A stretch of 64,000 nt of DNA, from NCBI GenBank assembly GCA_002839855.1, contig PGYV01000001.1:210439-274438 (forward strand), given 5' to 3'. Under the pieces are notes generated by a model, which searched no databases, was not told the DNA's origin, and saw only the letters and a program-made list of their open reading frames with translations. Below, piece after piece: positions 34,864 to 43,969 of this stretch. Within the stretch, counting starts at the first letter, position 1. Each line of letters starts with the position of its first letter. The position numbers were made by a program, and so were the translations under genes. The stretch is from Candidatus Goldiibacteriota bacterium HGW-Goldbacteria-1. Its GTDB lineage: Bacteria > Oederibacteriota > PGYV01.

Positions 34864-35595
34864 TCATGATTTGATATTATTTTTATCAGTTATCATAAAG
34901 AACAGGTCTTCCAGCCGTTCTGTCCTGTTTGCCGTTTTAATCTGCTGCACCGTGCCTGTTATTAAAAGCTCCCCTTTGTCTATAATCCCGACCGTGTCGC
35001 ACGTCTCTTCCGCGGTTTCCATTGAATGGGTGGACATAAAAACCGTCATGCCTTCTTTTGCCGCGGCTTTCAGTTCATTCTTTAACACCCTCATGGACTT
35101 TGGGTCAAGCCCCACCATGGGTTCATCAAGGATAAGCACCTTCGGCGAATGTATCATTGCCGCGACTATCAGAAGTTTCTGGCTCATCCCGTGTGAATAG
35201 CTTTCTATAAAATCATTTACAAAATCACCCACGCCAAAAACTTCCACATATCTGTCATACTGTTTTTTATAGTGTTCTTTATCCACCTTATACAGGTTTG
35301 CTATAAATTCAATAAACTCTATTCCGCGCAGTTTTTCAAACATATACGGGTTGTCCGGGATAAGCGAAAATTTATGTTTGTATTCAACGGGATTATCGCT
35401 TAAACATATCCCGTCAATACAGGCAGAACCGGAAGTAATCTCTGTTAAACCGGTCATCATCTTTATGGTGGATGTTTTACCCGCGCCGTTGGGCCCTAAA
35501 AAACCGAAAATTTCACCCTTCTTTATTTCAAGGTTAAGCCCTTTGACCGCGGTAAAACTTCCGTATTTTTTTACAAGGTTCTCTATTTTTATCAT
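34864..35595 (-). CDS. ABC transporter ATP-binding protein
   Basis: A 243-residue ABC-2-type ATPase. Walker A is GPNGAGKT (about 34-41), the signature is SHGMSQK in place of LSGGQ, Walker B is KVLILDEP and the H-loop is STHSMETAEE. It overlaps the TVP38 gene by 4 bp. The probable permease partner is at 30700-32349, about 2.5 kb downstream. Confidence 0.93.
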   Translation of the reverse strand: MIKIENLVKKYGSFTAVKGLNLEIKKGEIFGFLGPNGAGKTSTIKMMTGLTEITSGSACIDGICLSDNPVEYKHKFSLIPDNPYMFEKLRGIEFIEFIANLYKVDKEHYKKQYDRYVEVFGVGDFVNDFIESYSHGMSQKLLIVAAMIHSPKVLILDEPMVGLDPKSMRVLKNELKAAAKEGMTVFMSTHSMETAEETCDTVGIIDKGELLITGTVQQIKTANRTERLEDLFFMITDKNNIKS

Positions 35596-36353
35596 TTTAC
35601 CCCTTCTCCCGCTTCTTTTTCTATTTCAGGAGTGACGTTGAATTTATTTTTGAAGTGTTTGATGATAGTGGGGATAAAAAACGAAAAAATAAAAAGCAGC
35701 ACAGGCAATACCACATCCGCGCGCCAGATGTCCGCGGAAAGCGACTTTATGATGTCTTTATGCACAGCGTATTTAATCGCAAGTTCTTTTAAAGCCGATA
35801 CCAGAAACGTTATTACCACAAGCCCCGGTATTACACCTATCACTGTGCCCCAGAAAAAATCCCTGAACCTTATCTTGGAAAGCCCTACAGCGAAATTAAG
35901 ATACGTAAAAGGCACAAACATAAGCCTTAAATACATTATGACCGAAAAACCGTGTTCCGCCGCTTTTTCATCAAGAGCTTTAAAATGGCCTTTTTGCAGC
36001 ATCTTGGCTGCCATGTCCCTCATCAGATAGCGCGCTATGTAAAACGAAACCGCGCCGCCAAGGTAAGCGCCAAGCAGGTTTAAAGCAAGGCCAAACCACT
36101 GCCCAAACAAAAGCGCGCCTATGGAAGTGAAAATGCTTGCAGGCACAAAAAATAAAAGTGATAAAGCGTATATCAGTACAAACATAAAAGGAGCCCAGAA
36201 CCCAAGGCCGTCAAGATAAGCCTGCAGCCCCGTGTAAAATTCCTGCCTTCCGTCTTCCGTAAAGAAATAATGCGACAGCGGGGAAAATTTAAGCACATAT
36301 ACCACCGCGGCTATAAAAAGGATAAGTATGACAACCTTTATTTCTTTTTTCAT
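35592..36353 (-). CDS. TVP38/TMEM64 (DedA-superfamily) membrane protein
   Basis: A 253-residue membrane protein with about six hydrophobic segments. The SNARE-associated/DedA signature is visible as LLFGQWFGLALNLLGAYLGGAVSFYIAR (given as positions about 85-112), followed by the typical FVPFTYLNFAVGLSKIRFRDF region. DedA-like proteins are thought to move lipids or isoprenoid carriers across membranes. It is the first gene of the group ending with the helicase. Confidence 0.9.
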   Translation of the reverse strand: MKKEIKVVILILFIAAVVYVLKFSPLSHYFFTEDGRQEFYTGLQAYLDGLGFWAPFMFVLIYALSLLFFVPASIFTSIGALLFGQWFGLALNLLGAYLGGAVSFYIARYLMRDMAAKMLQKGHFKALDEKAAEHGFSVIMYLRLMFVPFTYLNFAVGLSKIRFRDFFWGTVIGVIPGLVVITFLVSALKELAIKYAVHKDIIKSLSADIWRADVVLPVLLFIFSFFIPTIIKHFKNKFNVTPEIEKEAGEGVK

Positions 36354-36496
36354 CTTAATCTCCCGTTTTGTAAATTAACCTAATTTTATCACAACTTGTG
36401 TTCAAAGACAAAAATATAATAAAACCCGTTTAATTATAACTTTTATCCCGTATTTTTTTTATGTTATACTGTTGAAAATCAGGAGGCTTTAAACAG

Positions 36497-37372
36497 ATGA
36501 ACGAAGCAGACAGTAAAAGGTCTTTACGGGTAATTATTATCGGGCTTATAGGAAACGTCTCCCTTGCCGCGTTAAAAATGGCAGCCGGTGTTTTTGGACA
36601 CAGCCAGACAATGATTGCCGATTCCGTAAACCACATAGGCGACACAATATCAGATATTATGCTGCTTATAGGCCATAGGTTCTGGACTGCGCCGCCTGAT
36701 GATACGCACCCTCACGGCCACAGGCGTATTGAAACGTTTATCGCAATCATAGTGGGAGTGCTTATAGCGTTAACGGGAATTTTTATCGGCTACAACGCGA
36801 TAATAACTTTCAGGGAGCCGCAAGGCGCAAAACCGGAGCTTATTGCCCTTTACGCTGCAATATTTTCCATGATAATAAAAGAACTTCTTCACCGGTACAC
36901 AATAAAACACGGCAAATCACTTCGCTCCCCCGCTTTAATAGCAAAAGCCGCAGACCACAGGGCGGACGCGGTGGAAGCAATTCCCGCGGCGCTTGCGGTT
37001 GCCGGCGCTATTTTTATCCCGCAGTGGGGATTTCTTGACCACGTTGGCGCGCTTATAGTAAGCGTCTTTATAATTCAGATGTCAATAAAAGTAATTGTGC
37101 CTTCATTCAATGAATTAACAGACAAAGGCGCGCCGCCGCAGACGCTTGCGTCAATTGAAGACTTATGCATGAAAGTGGACGGGGTTAAAAGTTTTCACAA
37201 ACTGCGCACGCGCCACCTTGGAAGCATGCTGGCAGTGGAAATTCACATACAGCTTGACGGAGATTTAACAGTGCGCGAAGGGCATGTAATTTCCGGAAAG
37301 GTAAAAAACTGCCTTTTAAATTCAGACCTTGATATTATAGACGTGGTAATTCACATAGAACCTGATAAATAA
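36497..37372 (+). CDS. Cation diffusion facilitator (CDF) family metal transporter
   Basis: A 291-residue CDF exporter. Six membrane segments are preceded by a short N-terminus. The metal site is formed by DSVNHIGD in TM2 (H and D residues) and the second site AADHRADAVEAIPA in TM5; HPHGHRRIETF (about 73-83) is the conserved loop. The C-terminal cytoplasmic domain begins near 210. The exact metal (Zn, Fe, Mn, Co) cannot be read from sequence. A ribosome binding site AGGAGG is 10 nt before the ATG and TTATACT upstream is a possible -10 box. Confidence 0.94.
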   Translation: MNEADSKRSLRVIIIGLIGNVSLAALKMAAGVFGHSQTMIADSVNHIGDTISDIMLLIGHRFWTAPPDDTHPHGHRRIETFIAIIVGVLIALTGIFIGYNAIITFREPQGAKPELIALYAAIFSMIIKELLHRYTIKHGKSLRSPALIAKAADHRADAVEAIPAALAVAGAIFIPQWGFLDHVGALIVSVFIIQMSIKVIVPSFNELTDKGAPPQTLASIEDLCMKVDGVKSFHKLRTRHLGSMLAVEIHIQLDGDLTVREGHVISGKVKNCLLNSDLDIIDVVIHIEPDK

Positions 37373-37375
37373 ATA

Positions 37376-37403
37376 AAGGCGCGGCAAACCCTGCCGCGCC
37401 TTT
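37376..37403. terminator. Bidirectional terminator between convergent genes
   Basis: AAAGGCGCGGCA and TGCCGCGCCTTT form a perfect stem around AACCC. It starts 3 bp after the CDF stop codon and also follows the convergent DUF4870 gene. Confidence 0.93.
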
Positions 37404-37419
37404 AGAAATACTTTTATTA

Positions 37420-37761
37420 TTAAACCTGTTTTTCCGCCATATCCCCTATAACCGGCAGTTTAAACATCTCTTTCTGATACGCCTTTACCATAAGAATGAC
37501 CCATAGCGCAATTATACCCAGAGTTACTGCCGGACTTAAAAGCGGCCCTATTACCGGAATAAAAGCAAGGGCAATTCCCATTATACCCGCCACAAAACTT
37601 GCTATGGAAAAAAATATGGACTGCAGCGCGTGAAACTTGACAAATTTGCTTTCCTTTTCCGTCAAAAGAAAAATAAGCCCCGTTACCCAGCCAAACACAT
37701 AACAAAGAAGCCCTTCCACGTTCTCGTCAATCCCAAGTGATGTTTTCTTTTCATCCGCCAT
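37420..37761 (-). CDS. DUF4870-like small membrane protein
   Basis: About 113 residues with three or four membrane segments (VEGLLCYVFGWVTGLIFLLTE, then two hydrophobic hairpins). The FVKFHALQSIFFS motif (about 40-52) is the signature of the DUF4870/Tic20-like group. Function is unknown. The ATG at 37761 has GGAGG upstream at 10 nt; a TTG two codons earlier is less likely. Confidence 0.82.
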   Translation of the reverse strand: MADEKKTSLGIDENVEGLLCYVFGWVTGLIFLLTEKESKFVKFHALQSIFFSIASFVAGIMGIALAFIPVIGPLLSPAVTLGIIALWVILMVKAYQKEMFKLPVIGDMAEKQV

Positions 37762-37884
37762 TTTCAAATACCCTCCTCTATGTTTTTAAATTCCCTGCAA
37801 TAATATATAATAATTTCAAAATTAAATCAAATTTTTTTATGATATAATTTTATTATACTATCAAAATCATCAAGGAGGCTGTTT

Positions 37885-38436
37885 ATGAAAAAATTAATAT
37901 GTACGGCGCTTATATTTTCAATGCTGGCCGCGGTATCATTAAGCATGCCTGATCCGGTGTTTGCCGCAACAGCCGACGAAGAAGACGCCGAAGCCACAAA
38001 GTTTGCTTTATTAATAACTGCCGGCGTATTGGGCGTTGTGGCTCTTATAGTACTGGCAGATTCAGCCGGAAGAGAAGAACTGGCAAAAGCCGAAAAAGTA
38101 AGGCTTGATGCCCTTGCGGTTTCTAACAATGAAAAACTGGACAAATGGACGTTTGACGACATGCTTGCCGAATACGGCAAACCCACGGAAATAACGGAAG
38201 GCGATACTATAAAAATAGCTGTATATGACGAACGTGTGGCCACCGTTGTGGAAAACACGGAATATCAGTCAGCCACTTTTTTAAGCAACGCCACTTCACA
38301 GTCGTACGCAAACACCTTAAAAAACGGCGTCCTTAAAACTTTTATATTTGATAAAAAGACAAAAAAACTTACCAAGTGGCGGTATCAGGTTTTCAGCGGC
38401 GGGTCGGCTATAACAGACCGCGCGGGCCAGAAATAA
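37885..38436 (+). CDS. Secreted or inner-membrane hypothetical protein
   Basis: A 183-residue protein. Residues 1-28 are a signal peptide (ending VFAATA), followed by an acidic patch and one hydrophobic segment (FALLITAGVLGVVALIVLA, about 42-60), so the mature protein is probably membrane-anchored. The remainder is charged, with FDDMLAEYGKPTEI resembling the small SmpA/BamE-like motif seen in some lipoproteins, but this is weak. A ribosome binding site AAGGAGG and a -10-like TATAAT at 37843-37848 lie upstream. No family can be named. Confidence 0.72.
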   Translation: MKKLICTALIFSMLAAVSLSMPDPVFAATADEEDAEATKFALLITAGVLGVVALIVLADSAGREELAKAEKVRLDALAVSNNEKLDKWTFDDMLAEYGKPTEITEGDTIKIAVYDERVATVVENTEYQSATFLSNATSQSYANTLKNGVLKTFIFDKKTKKLTKWRYQVFSGGSAITDRAGQK

Positions 38437-38439
38437 AAT

Positions 38440-40284
38440 TTAAACGGCAGGCAGGGTAAAGCAGAATTCAGAACCTTTGCCCTCTTCAGATTCCACCCAG
38501 ATATTTCCGCCATACCCTTCAATAATTTTTTTGCATTTCGCAAGGCCTATTCCGGGGCCTTCATATTCATCTTTGATGTGCAGTTTCTGCAGAATTATAA
38601 ATATTCTCTGAAAATATCTGGAAGATATTCCGATACCGTTATCCTTTACGCAAAACAGCCAGTGCTTGTTTACCGGCTTTGCCGTAATGCTTATTACAGG
38701 CTTGTTCTTTTTTGCGGAAAACTTTATGGCATTATCCAGAAGCTCCGTAAAAACTTCCACTACCTGAGAACTTTCAGCCATTACCGCCGGAAGTTTACCC
38801 ACATTTATTTTCGCTTTGCTTTTTACTATCTTCTCTTCAAGGCTCTTTATTACCCCTTTAACCGCCGTGTCAGTGTCTGTTTTTCTGCTGCTGTCCCCGT
38901 CTTTATTGACCGTCATATACTGTACAAGCCCCCTTACAAGGGCGCTTAGCTGTTTTACCCCATTAACCGTGAAATGCATATACTGCAGAGACTCCGCGTC
39001 AAGGATGCTTTCATTTCTTTTTTTAAGCATCTGCACATAAATTGATATTGTCCTTAAGGGTTCCTGAAGGTCGTGTGAAGTGGCGGCGGCAAATTTACTT
39101 AATTCATCATTGCTTTTTTTCAGCGCGTCTATTGTATCCTTCAGCCTTTCCTGCATATTTTCAATTTCTGTTACATCAGCAATATTAACAAAATCCGCCG
39201 GCCTTCCTTCGTATTGGATGGTTCTGGAAAGGATATTAATCCACTTAATCCCGCCGGTTTTTGTTATAGCCTTAACCTGGTAATTGTTCACCACATCTTT
39301 ATCGCCGGACTGTTTTTTTGCCGCCTGTTCAGCCACAAACGCCCTGTCATCAGGATGAATTAAATTTAAAAAGCCCCCCGGCTGCATCGCATAAAGTTCG
39401 CCGCTTGAATAACCGGATATAATTGAATAACCTTCATTGCAATACCTGAACACATTATCCTGCAGGATCATTATCCCAAGCATTGACTGTTCTGACAGGG
39501 TCCTGAATTTCATTTCGCTGGCGGCAAGTTCGTCCTGCATCTTTTTCATATTGTCTTTTTCTTCTGTAAGCGTGATGTTAAGTTCACGCACTTTTTTTAT
39601 CTGAATTTCAAGCGCTTCATTTTTCACTTTAATTTCACCGGCGCGTTCTTCAACCATATCTTCAAGCTGCTGCCTGTATTTAATCAGTTCCAGTTCCACC
39701 CTGCGCTGCCTGCTTCTGTCTATTCCAAAACACCTTACCCCCTGCAGTTTTCCCCCGGCCCCGTATATCCCCTTATTTGTCCAGGCAATCCATACACGCT
39801 CGCCGTTTCTGCGCATATTTTCATTCTCGCTGCTGAAATAATTGTCAGGTTCTTCATATATCTTTTCAAGCAGGGCTTTTAAATCCCTGCCTGTACTTTC
39901 AAATTCAGGCACAATTGTGCCTACAACTTTCTTGCCCATAATTTCCGTCATATTAAACCCAAAAAAACTATATGCAAATTTATTCATGTAAGTTATTCTG
40001 CCGGAAGTATCCATATCAAGTATGATTGTGCTTGAGTTTTCAATTAAGTCCCTGTATTTTGTCTCGCTGTACCTGAGGCTGATAACACGTTTTCTGTATA
40101 TCGTCCAGAAAATTAAAAGCGCAAGGCCGCCGCCCGTTAAAAACAACACCAATAAAGGCAAATAATTATAAGGACCGTTTTCGTCAGATGAATAAAGGCC
40201 GGAATTTAAACAAAGGATAAACGGAGTTAAATAAATAACCGTTCTTGAGAGTTTCTTAGCGCGGTTAATCAATTCAATAATCAC
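38440..40284 (-). CDS. Membrane PAS-domain sensor histidine kinase
   Basis: About 614 residues. Two hydrophobic segments near the N-terminus are followed by PAS domain 1 (about 75-185), a long coiled coil (185-255), PAS domain 2 with PAC (about 258-385), a HisKA dimerisation domain with the phospho-His in ATSHDLQEPLRTI (about 400), and a HATPase domain with N-box ELLDNAIKFS, G1 DNGIGIS and G2 GPGIGLAKCKKI. No response regulator gene is nearby, so it is an orphan kinase. The GTG at 40284 has GGGGGA 4 nt upstream and is preferred over the TTG at 40302. Confidence 0.9.
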   Translation of the reverse strand: MIIELINRAKKLSRTVIYLTPFILCLNSGLYSSDENGPYNYLPLLVLFLTGGGLALLIFWTIYRKRVISLRYSETKYRDLIENSSTIILDMDTSGRITYMNKFAYSFFGFNMTEIMGKKVVGTIVPEFESTGRDLKALLEKIYEEPDNYFSSENENMRRNGERVWIAWTNKGIYGAGGKLQGVRCFGIDRSRQRRVELELIKYRQQLEDMVEERAGEIKVKNEALEIQIKKVRELNITLTEEKDNMKKMQDELAASEMKFRTLSEQSMLGIMILQDNVFRYCNEGYSIISGYSSGELYAMQPGGFLNLIHPDDRAFVAEQAAKKQSGDKDVVNNYQVKAITKTGGIKWINILSRTIQYEGRPADFVNIADVTEIENMQERLKDTIDALKKSNDELSKFAAATSHDLQEPLRTISIYVQMLKKRNESILDAESLQYMHFTVNGVKQLSALVRGLVQYMTVNKDGDSSRKTDTDTAVKGVIKSLEEKIVKSKAKINVGKLPAVMAESSQVVEVFTELLDNAIKFSAKKNKPVISITAKPVNKHWLFCVKDNGIGISSRYFQRIFIILQKLHIKDEYEGPGIGLAKCKKIIEGYGGNIWVESEEGKGSEFCFTLPAV

Positions 40285-40420
40285 GTATTCCCCCGAATAC
40301 AAAACAAGCTGTCACGTTAGCCTATTCACCGCATCTGAATCAATTATAACATATTTTCATTTGATTTTAAGCGCGCCTTTATGTATCATGATTTTAACGT
40401 TAAAATTTAAGGAGGGACTG

Positions 40421-41539
40421 ATGAAAAAAATAAGAATTGCATATTTGGGCGCCGGAGAAATTTCCGACAGGTTTATAACACAGGCACAGGCGCTCAATAA
40501 CACGGAACTTTGCGCGGTTTTTTCCAGGAATATAAAAAACGCGGCGGCAAAAGCAAAAAAATATTCAATCCCGGCTTATTATGACAATTATGAAAAAATG
40601 CTTAAAGAGATAAAACCGGACGCGGTTATAGTTACTTCGCCGCACTCCCTGCACGCGCGCCATACAATTGACTGCTTAAACGCGGGGTGCCATGTGCTGT
40701 GTGAAAAACCAATGGCTGTAAATTATAAAGAAGCAAAAGCCATGGCTGAAGCCGCCAAAAAAAACAAGAAACTTTTAATGGTGCTTCCGTTTGACCAGTA
40801 CCCCCACTATCTGGCGTCATTTGATTTAATTAAGGAAAAATACATAGGCAAAATTGTGTCAGCGCATTCGGAACTGTCTTTTCCCGGGCCTCCCAGGGAC
40901 AACTGGTATTATGATAAAAAAATCGCCAAAGGCGGGGCTATGCTTGACGTTGGCTGTTACGCCCTTTCAAGGATGATAACAATAATGGGAGGGGTAAAAA
41001 AGATATCCGCTTTTTCCAACACCCTTCTTTCTAAAAGAATTTTATCAGACGGAAAAAAAATAACCCCTTCCGTGGATGACAATAACGTAATGATTATGGA
41101 ATTTGAAGGCGGGGTCTTTGGAACCGCAAAAGCCATGTGGCAGCACCCTTATGTGGAAAACAGGACTGTAATCTACGGAAGGCACGGCGCTGTGTATATT
41201 CATTTTGACGGAATAGATGACGCTCCCGGAATTGTGGTGCAGACAAAAAACCCGTCAAAGAAACTGAAAAAAATAAAATACCGCGGGCTGCCTGACTGCT
41301 ATACGCCTGTTGATATGCCCAAATGGGGCCCCAAGTATGACATTATGGGCAAATTTACGGAGTTTATCCCGGCAGGTAAGGTATTATCCTACGACGCCAT
41401 ACAATCCCTGCATATAATGGAAGTTATGGATAAAGCGTATGTTTCCGCAAAGACAGGAAAAGTTCAGAGGATAAATACGCCTTTTAGGGTCTGGTGGGAT
41501 AAGGAAAAAACAATACAGAAGTTTAACAGTTACGTGTAA
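40421..41539 (+). CDS. Gfo/Idh/MocA-family oxidoreductase
   Basis: A 372-residue NAD(P)-dependent oxidoreductase. The Rossmann motif is AYLGAGEISDRF (about 6-17), the catalytic-loop motif is CEKPMAVN (Lys of EKP), and the C-terminal alpha/beta domain contains GGAMLDVGCYALSRM with the conserved Asp and Cys-Tyr in place of the usual Gly-x-H/Y. The family acts on sugars, inositols and related alcohols. The ATG at 40421 has GGAGG upstream; an earlier in-frame ATG lacks one. It converges on the STAS-like gene with only 3 bp between their stops. Confidence 0.92.
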   Translation: MKKIRIAYLGAGEISDRFITQAQALNNTELCAVFSRNIKNAAAKAKKYSIPAYYDNYEKMLKEIKPDAVIVTSPHSLHARHTIDCLNAGCHVLCEKPMAVNYKEAKAMAEAAKKNKKLLMVLPFDQYPHYLASFDLIKEKYIGKIVSAHSELSFPGPPRDNWYYDKKIAKGGAMLDVGCYALSRMITIMGGVKKISAFSNTLLSKRILSDGKKITPSVDDNNVMIMEFEGGVFGTAKAMWQHPYVENRTVIYGRHGAVYIHFDGIDDAPGIVVQTKNPSKKLKKIKYRGLPDCYTPVDMPKWGPKYDIMGKFTEFIPAGKVLSYDAIQSLHIMEVMDKAYVSAKTGKVQRINTPFRVWWDKEKTIQKFNSYV

Positions 41540-41542
41540 ATT

Positions 41543-41905
41543 TTAAGGAAACGTTATCAGCCATTCAAGGGCTTCTTCTTCGGTTTTAAACAGCTGAAGT
41601 TTTCTTTCAGCCCCGTTCATGACAGAGGCCAGCATTTTTTCCTTAATTTCAGGAAGGCACGCAACAGCGGAAGCTTTTATATATGGGGTATTTTTTTTAA
41701 GATAATTAATAAACATTTCATGGTCCGTAAATATAGGTGTGTTTTCACCGCCGACCGCTATTGATAAAATGGAATGCGGCTGCTCTTTAGATGCCAGTTC
41801 CATGGATTTATTAAGCATCTCCGCGAATTCAGATGCATCGCAGTCTTTCATGTCGTGATAAAGTATCCTTCTGCCTTTGTACTCCACAAATTTTACGTCG
41901 TACAT
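41543..41905 (-). CDS. STAS/SpoIIAA-like small protein
   Basis: A 120-residue protein with alternating strands and helices (VKFVEYKGRRILYHDMKDCD, SILSIAVGG, ALEWLITFP) that looks like a STAS or SpoIIAA-like (Lipid-binding) domain. It lacks the DFISSAG serine motif of partner-switch antagonists. The C-terminal LFKTEEEALEWL is common in these single-domain proteins. A ribosome binding site AGGAG is well placed before ATG 41905. Role unknown. Confidence 0.6.
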   Translation of the reverse strand: MYDVKFVEYKGRRILYHDMKDCDASEFAEMLNKSMELASKEQPHSILSIAVGGENTPIFTDHEMFINYLKKNTPYIKASAVACLPEIKEKMLASVMNGAERKLQLFKTEEEALEWLITFP

Positions 41906-42000
41906 GGCTTCTCCTGTTTTTGCTTGTACATATTATAGCTTACAAAATATACAAGTCAAACAGGAAAAACAGTATAACAGAGGGACGGAAGATAATAAAC

Positions 42001-42353
42001 CGGATGCTTGGACGCTTAGAGGCTTGGATGCTTGGTTTTGCCGTGGTAGACGCGGGTCTTTAGCCCGCGGTTGTAGCGAGCCTGCGAAGCGGAAATCCCG
42101 TCAATGAAGCGAGCTTGCGAGCGAAAGAAGACGGGACAATTGTGTTTACGTTTTGTTTTGGCAGCCGCGTCCCTTTAGGGCGCGTTGTTCTGCGCGTTTC
42201 TTTCAGGTAATTATCAGGTCAAATGCCGCGCCTTAAAAGGCGCGCCTACCACTGCATAAATTTAAAAAGATCCGCGGGCTAAAGACCCGCGTCTACCAGG
42301 TCATAGACTAACTTCAACCGCTTAAAGCAAGCCGCAATATATTGCGGCTCTAC
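42001..42353. repeat. REP cluster with an 8-bp-period array
   Basis: Gene-free DNA between the STAS-like gene and arsC. It starts with a degenerate 8-bp array (GGATGCTT, GGACGCTT, AGAGGCTT; 42001-42035) running into a plus-strand REP (42045-42070, GTAG then ACGCGGG/CCCGCG). Further REPs are 42161-42184 (foot mutated to GCAG), 42225-42250, 42272-42297 and 42331-42353 on the minus strand, with stems of three different families; 42075-42136 holds another inverted repeat (CCCGTC with GACGGG). The last one, GCCGCAATATATTGCGGC, could serve as the arsenic operon's terminator. Confidence 0.82.
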
Positions 42354-42366
42354 GGTAAAAACAAAA

Positions 42367-42792
42367 CTATTCAGAGTAATCTTTGATAAACTTTATTACC
42401 TCAGATCTTATGGAATCGCGGATACCGCGGATTTTGGCAAGTTTTTCTTCTTCTGTCCCTTCGGCCTTTGACGGGTCATTAAAAGGCCAGTGAAGTTTTT
42501 GACCGGTACCGGGAAATATCGGGCACCTTTCCGCGGCTTCCGCGTCGCAGACAGCCACAACATAAGAGAATAATTTTCCCTGCTTATAAAAATCAAATAC
42601 GCTCTTGGTTTTATTGCCGGATATGTCTATACCGTCTTCCGCCATTACCTTTACAACAAGGGGGTTTAAAACGCCCGGTTCCAGCCCCGCGCTTTCAGCT
42701 GTGAACTTTTCCCCTCCAAATTTATTCAAATAAGCCTCTGCCATCTGTGACCGCGCGCTGTTGTGGATACAGATAAAAAGCACTTTTTCCAT
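42367..42792 (-). CDS. arsC: Arsenate reductase ArsC (LMW-phosphatase-like, thioredoxin-coupled type)
   Basis: A 141-residue reductase that turns arsenate into arsenite. The phosphate loop CIHNSARSQ (C8 and R14) follows the C-x5-R pattern, and [11 protein letters not shown] (about 97-107) supplies the catalytic Asp. The later Cys residues in [10 protein letters not shown] (about 81-90) match the redox pair of the thioredoxin-dependent class. It is the last gene of the operon with thioredoxin-fold proteins, which fits that class. Ribosome binding site AGGAGG before ATG. Confidence 0.93.
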   Translation of the reverse strand: MEKVLFICIHNSARSQMAEAYLNKFGGEKFTAESAGLEPGVLNPLVVKVMAEDGIDISGNKTKSVFDFYKQGKLFSYVVAVCDAEAAERCPIFPGTGQKLHWPFNDPSKAEGTEEEKLAKIRGIRDSIRSEVIKFIKDYSE

Positions 42793-42869
42793 AACTTCCT
42801 CCTGATTTTAATTTTTATCAGTATCCATCATGGCTGTTAAGTGTTAATGAACTTTATGTTAATATTCAG

Positions 42870-43580
42870 TTAAAAAAACGCGCCGTATAAAAGGTAAACG
42901 GCAGCCAAAATAACAAGCACACCGCACGCTTTTTTGATAATCATTACAGCCTTGGATTTTTCGCCCCAGTGCAGGTATTTTTCCACAAGTTCCGTGAATG
43001 TTCCGGCAAGCACTATTACCCCGCAGTGGCCTGCGGCGTAAAGAGTGACAAGCAGGACCGAGTACAGAATATTTTCCGCGGCATAGTTAAACGCCACTGC
43101 CAGCATTGGCGCCATGTAAGCAAACGTGCACGGCCCAAGCGCCACGCCGAATACAAGCCCCAGAATAAAAGCAGCCCAGTATCCGCGCTTTTCAAATTTT
43201 GGCTGGCTTATACTATTTAAAAAAGGAAATGAGATTATTTCAAGCAGATACAGCCCCACAATAATAAAAACAACAGCTACAAATACATTACCCCACGGGC
43301 CTGTATTACCCAGCATTTTTCCCATAAGGCCTGTTACAACCCCGATAACGGCTATTGTAATAAGGATACCTGCCGAGAATAAAAGCGAAATTAAAAAAGC
43401 TTTTTTTATCGTAATCTTATCCCCCTGAGCGCCCACAAAACCTATTATAAGCGGTATAGAAGCCAGGTGGCACGGGCTTAAAAGGATGCTAAGTATGCCC
43501 CATATAAAAGAAGCGGACAGCGCAATTGCCGGCGCTTTATCAAGGGCAAGGGTCAGCGATGTGAATATCTGTTCAATCAT
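42870..43580 (-). CDS. CcdA/DsbD-type thiol-disulfide transmembrane protein
   Basis: A 236-residue membrane protein with six predicted segments. SPCHLASIPLIIGFVG (about 36-51) and LGPCTFAYMAPML (about 148-160) are the two paired-cysteine, proline-containing motifs that carry electrons across the membrane in CcdA. It would pass reducing power to the exported thioredoxin-like proteins encoded just upstream. Its ATG overlaps the stop of the lipoprotein gene by 4 bp. Confidence 0.92.
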   Translation of the reverse strand: MIEQIFTSLTLALDKAPAIALSASFIWGILSILLSPCHLASIPLIIGFVGAQGDKITIKKAFLISLLFSAGILITIAVIGVVTGLMGKMLGNTGPWGNVFVAVVFIIVGLYLLEIISFPFLNSISQPKFEKRGYWAAFILGLVFGVALGPCTFAYMAPMLAVAFNYAAENILYSVLLVTLYAAGHCGVIVLAGTFTELVEKYLHWGEKSKAVMIIKKACGVLVILAAVYLLYGAFF

Positions 43581-43969
43581 TTCGCCGCTTCCTTTTCAGA
43601 TGCTATTAATTTTATCTCTTCCAGCATTTTCTCTTTGTTAAAATCAGAAGCGCTTGCCCTGTAACGCACCTGATCAGATTTATCCACAAGGACAATATAC
43701 GGATAAAGCCCCATCTGATACTTGTCCATAACAGCTTTGGTGCCGTCATTTTTTGAATTATCAAACACTTTTAAATCAACTTTATTTGAAAGGGTGTTTT
43801 CTTTAATAAAATTTTTAATTTCGCTTTCCATATTAACACACCTGTTTTTTACGCAGCTGCACGCGCTTGAATCAACCGCAAGCACCAGTTTTGCCGGCTT
43901 TACGCTTACGCATCCGCAGAAAGCCGTTAATATTACCGGTAATAACATCAGAACAAGTTTATTTTTCAA
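43577..43969 (-). CDS. Thioredoxin-fold lipoprotein with CSC-x4-C cluster
   Basis: A 130-residue exported lipoprotein: lipobox region LTAFCGC at 14-20, then a thioredoxin-like fold (LVLAVDSSACSC; KVDLKVFDNSKNDGTKAVMDKY; GLYPYIVLVD with the cis-Pro). In place of a CxxC active site it shows Cys37, Cys39 and Cys44, an arrangement that could bind a metal(loid) or form a disulfide. It overlaps its neighbours by 11 bp and 4 bp. A role handling As/Hg-type thiophilic metals in the periplasm is inferred from context. Confidence 0.75.
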   Translation of the reverse strand: MKNKLVLMLLPVILTAFCGCVSVKPAKLVLAVDSSACSCVKNRCVNMESEIKNFIKENTLSNKVDLKVFDNSKNDGTKAVMDKYQMGLYPYIVLVDKSDQVRYRASASDFNKEKMLEEIKLIASEKEAAK

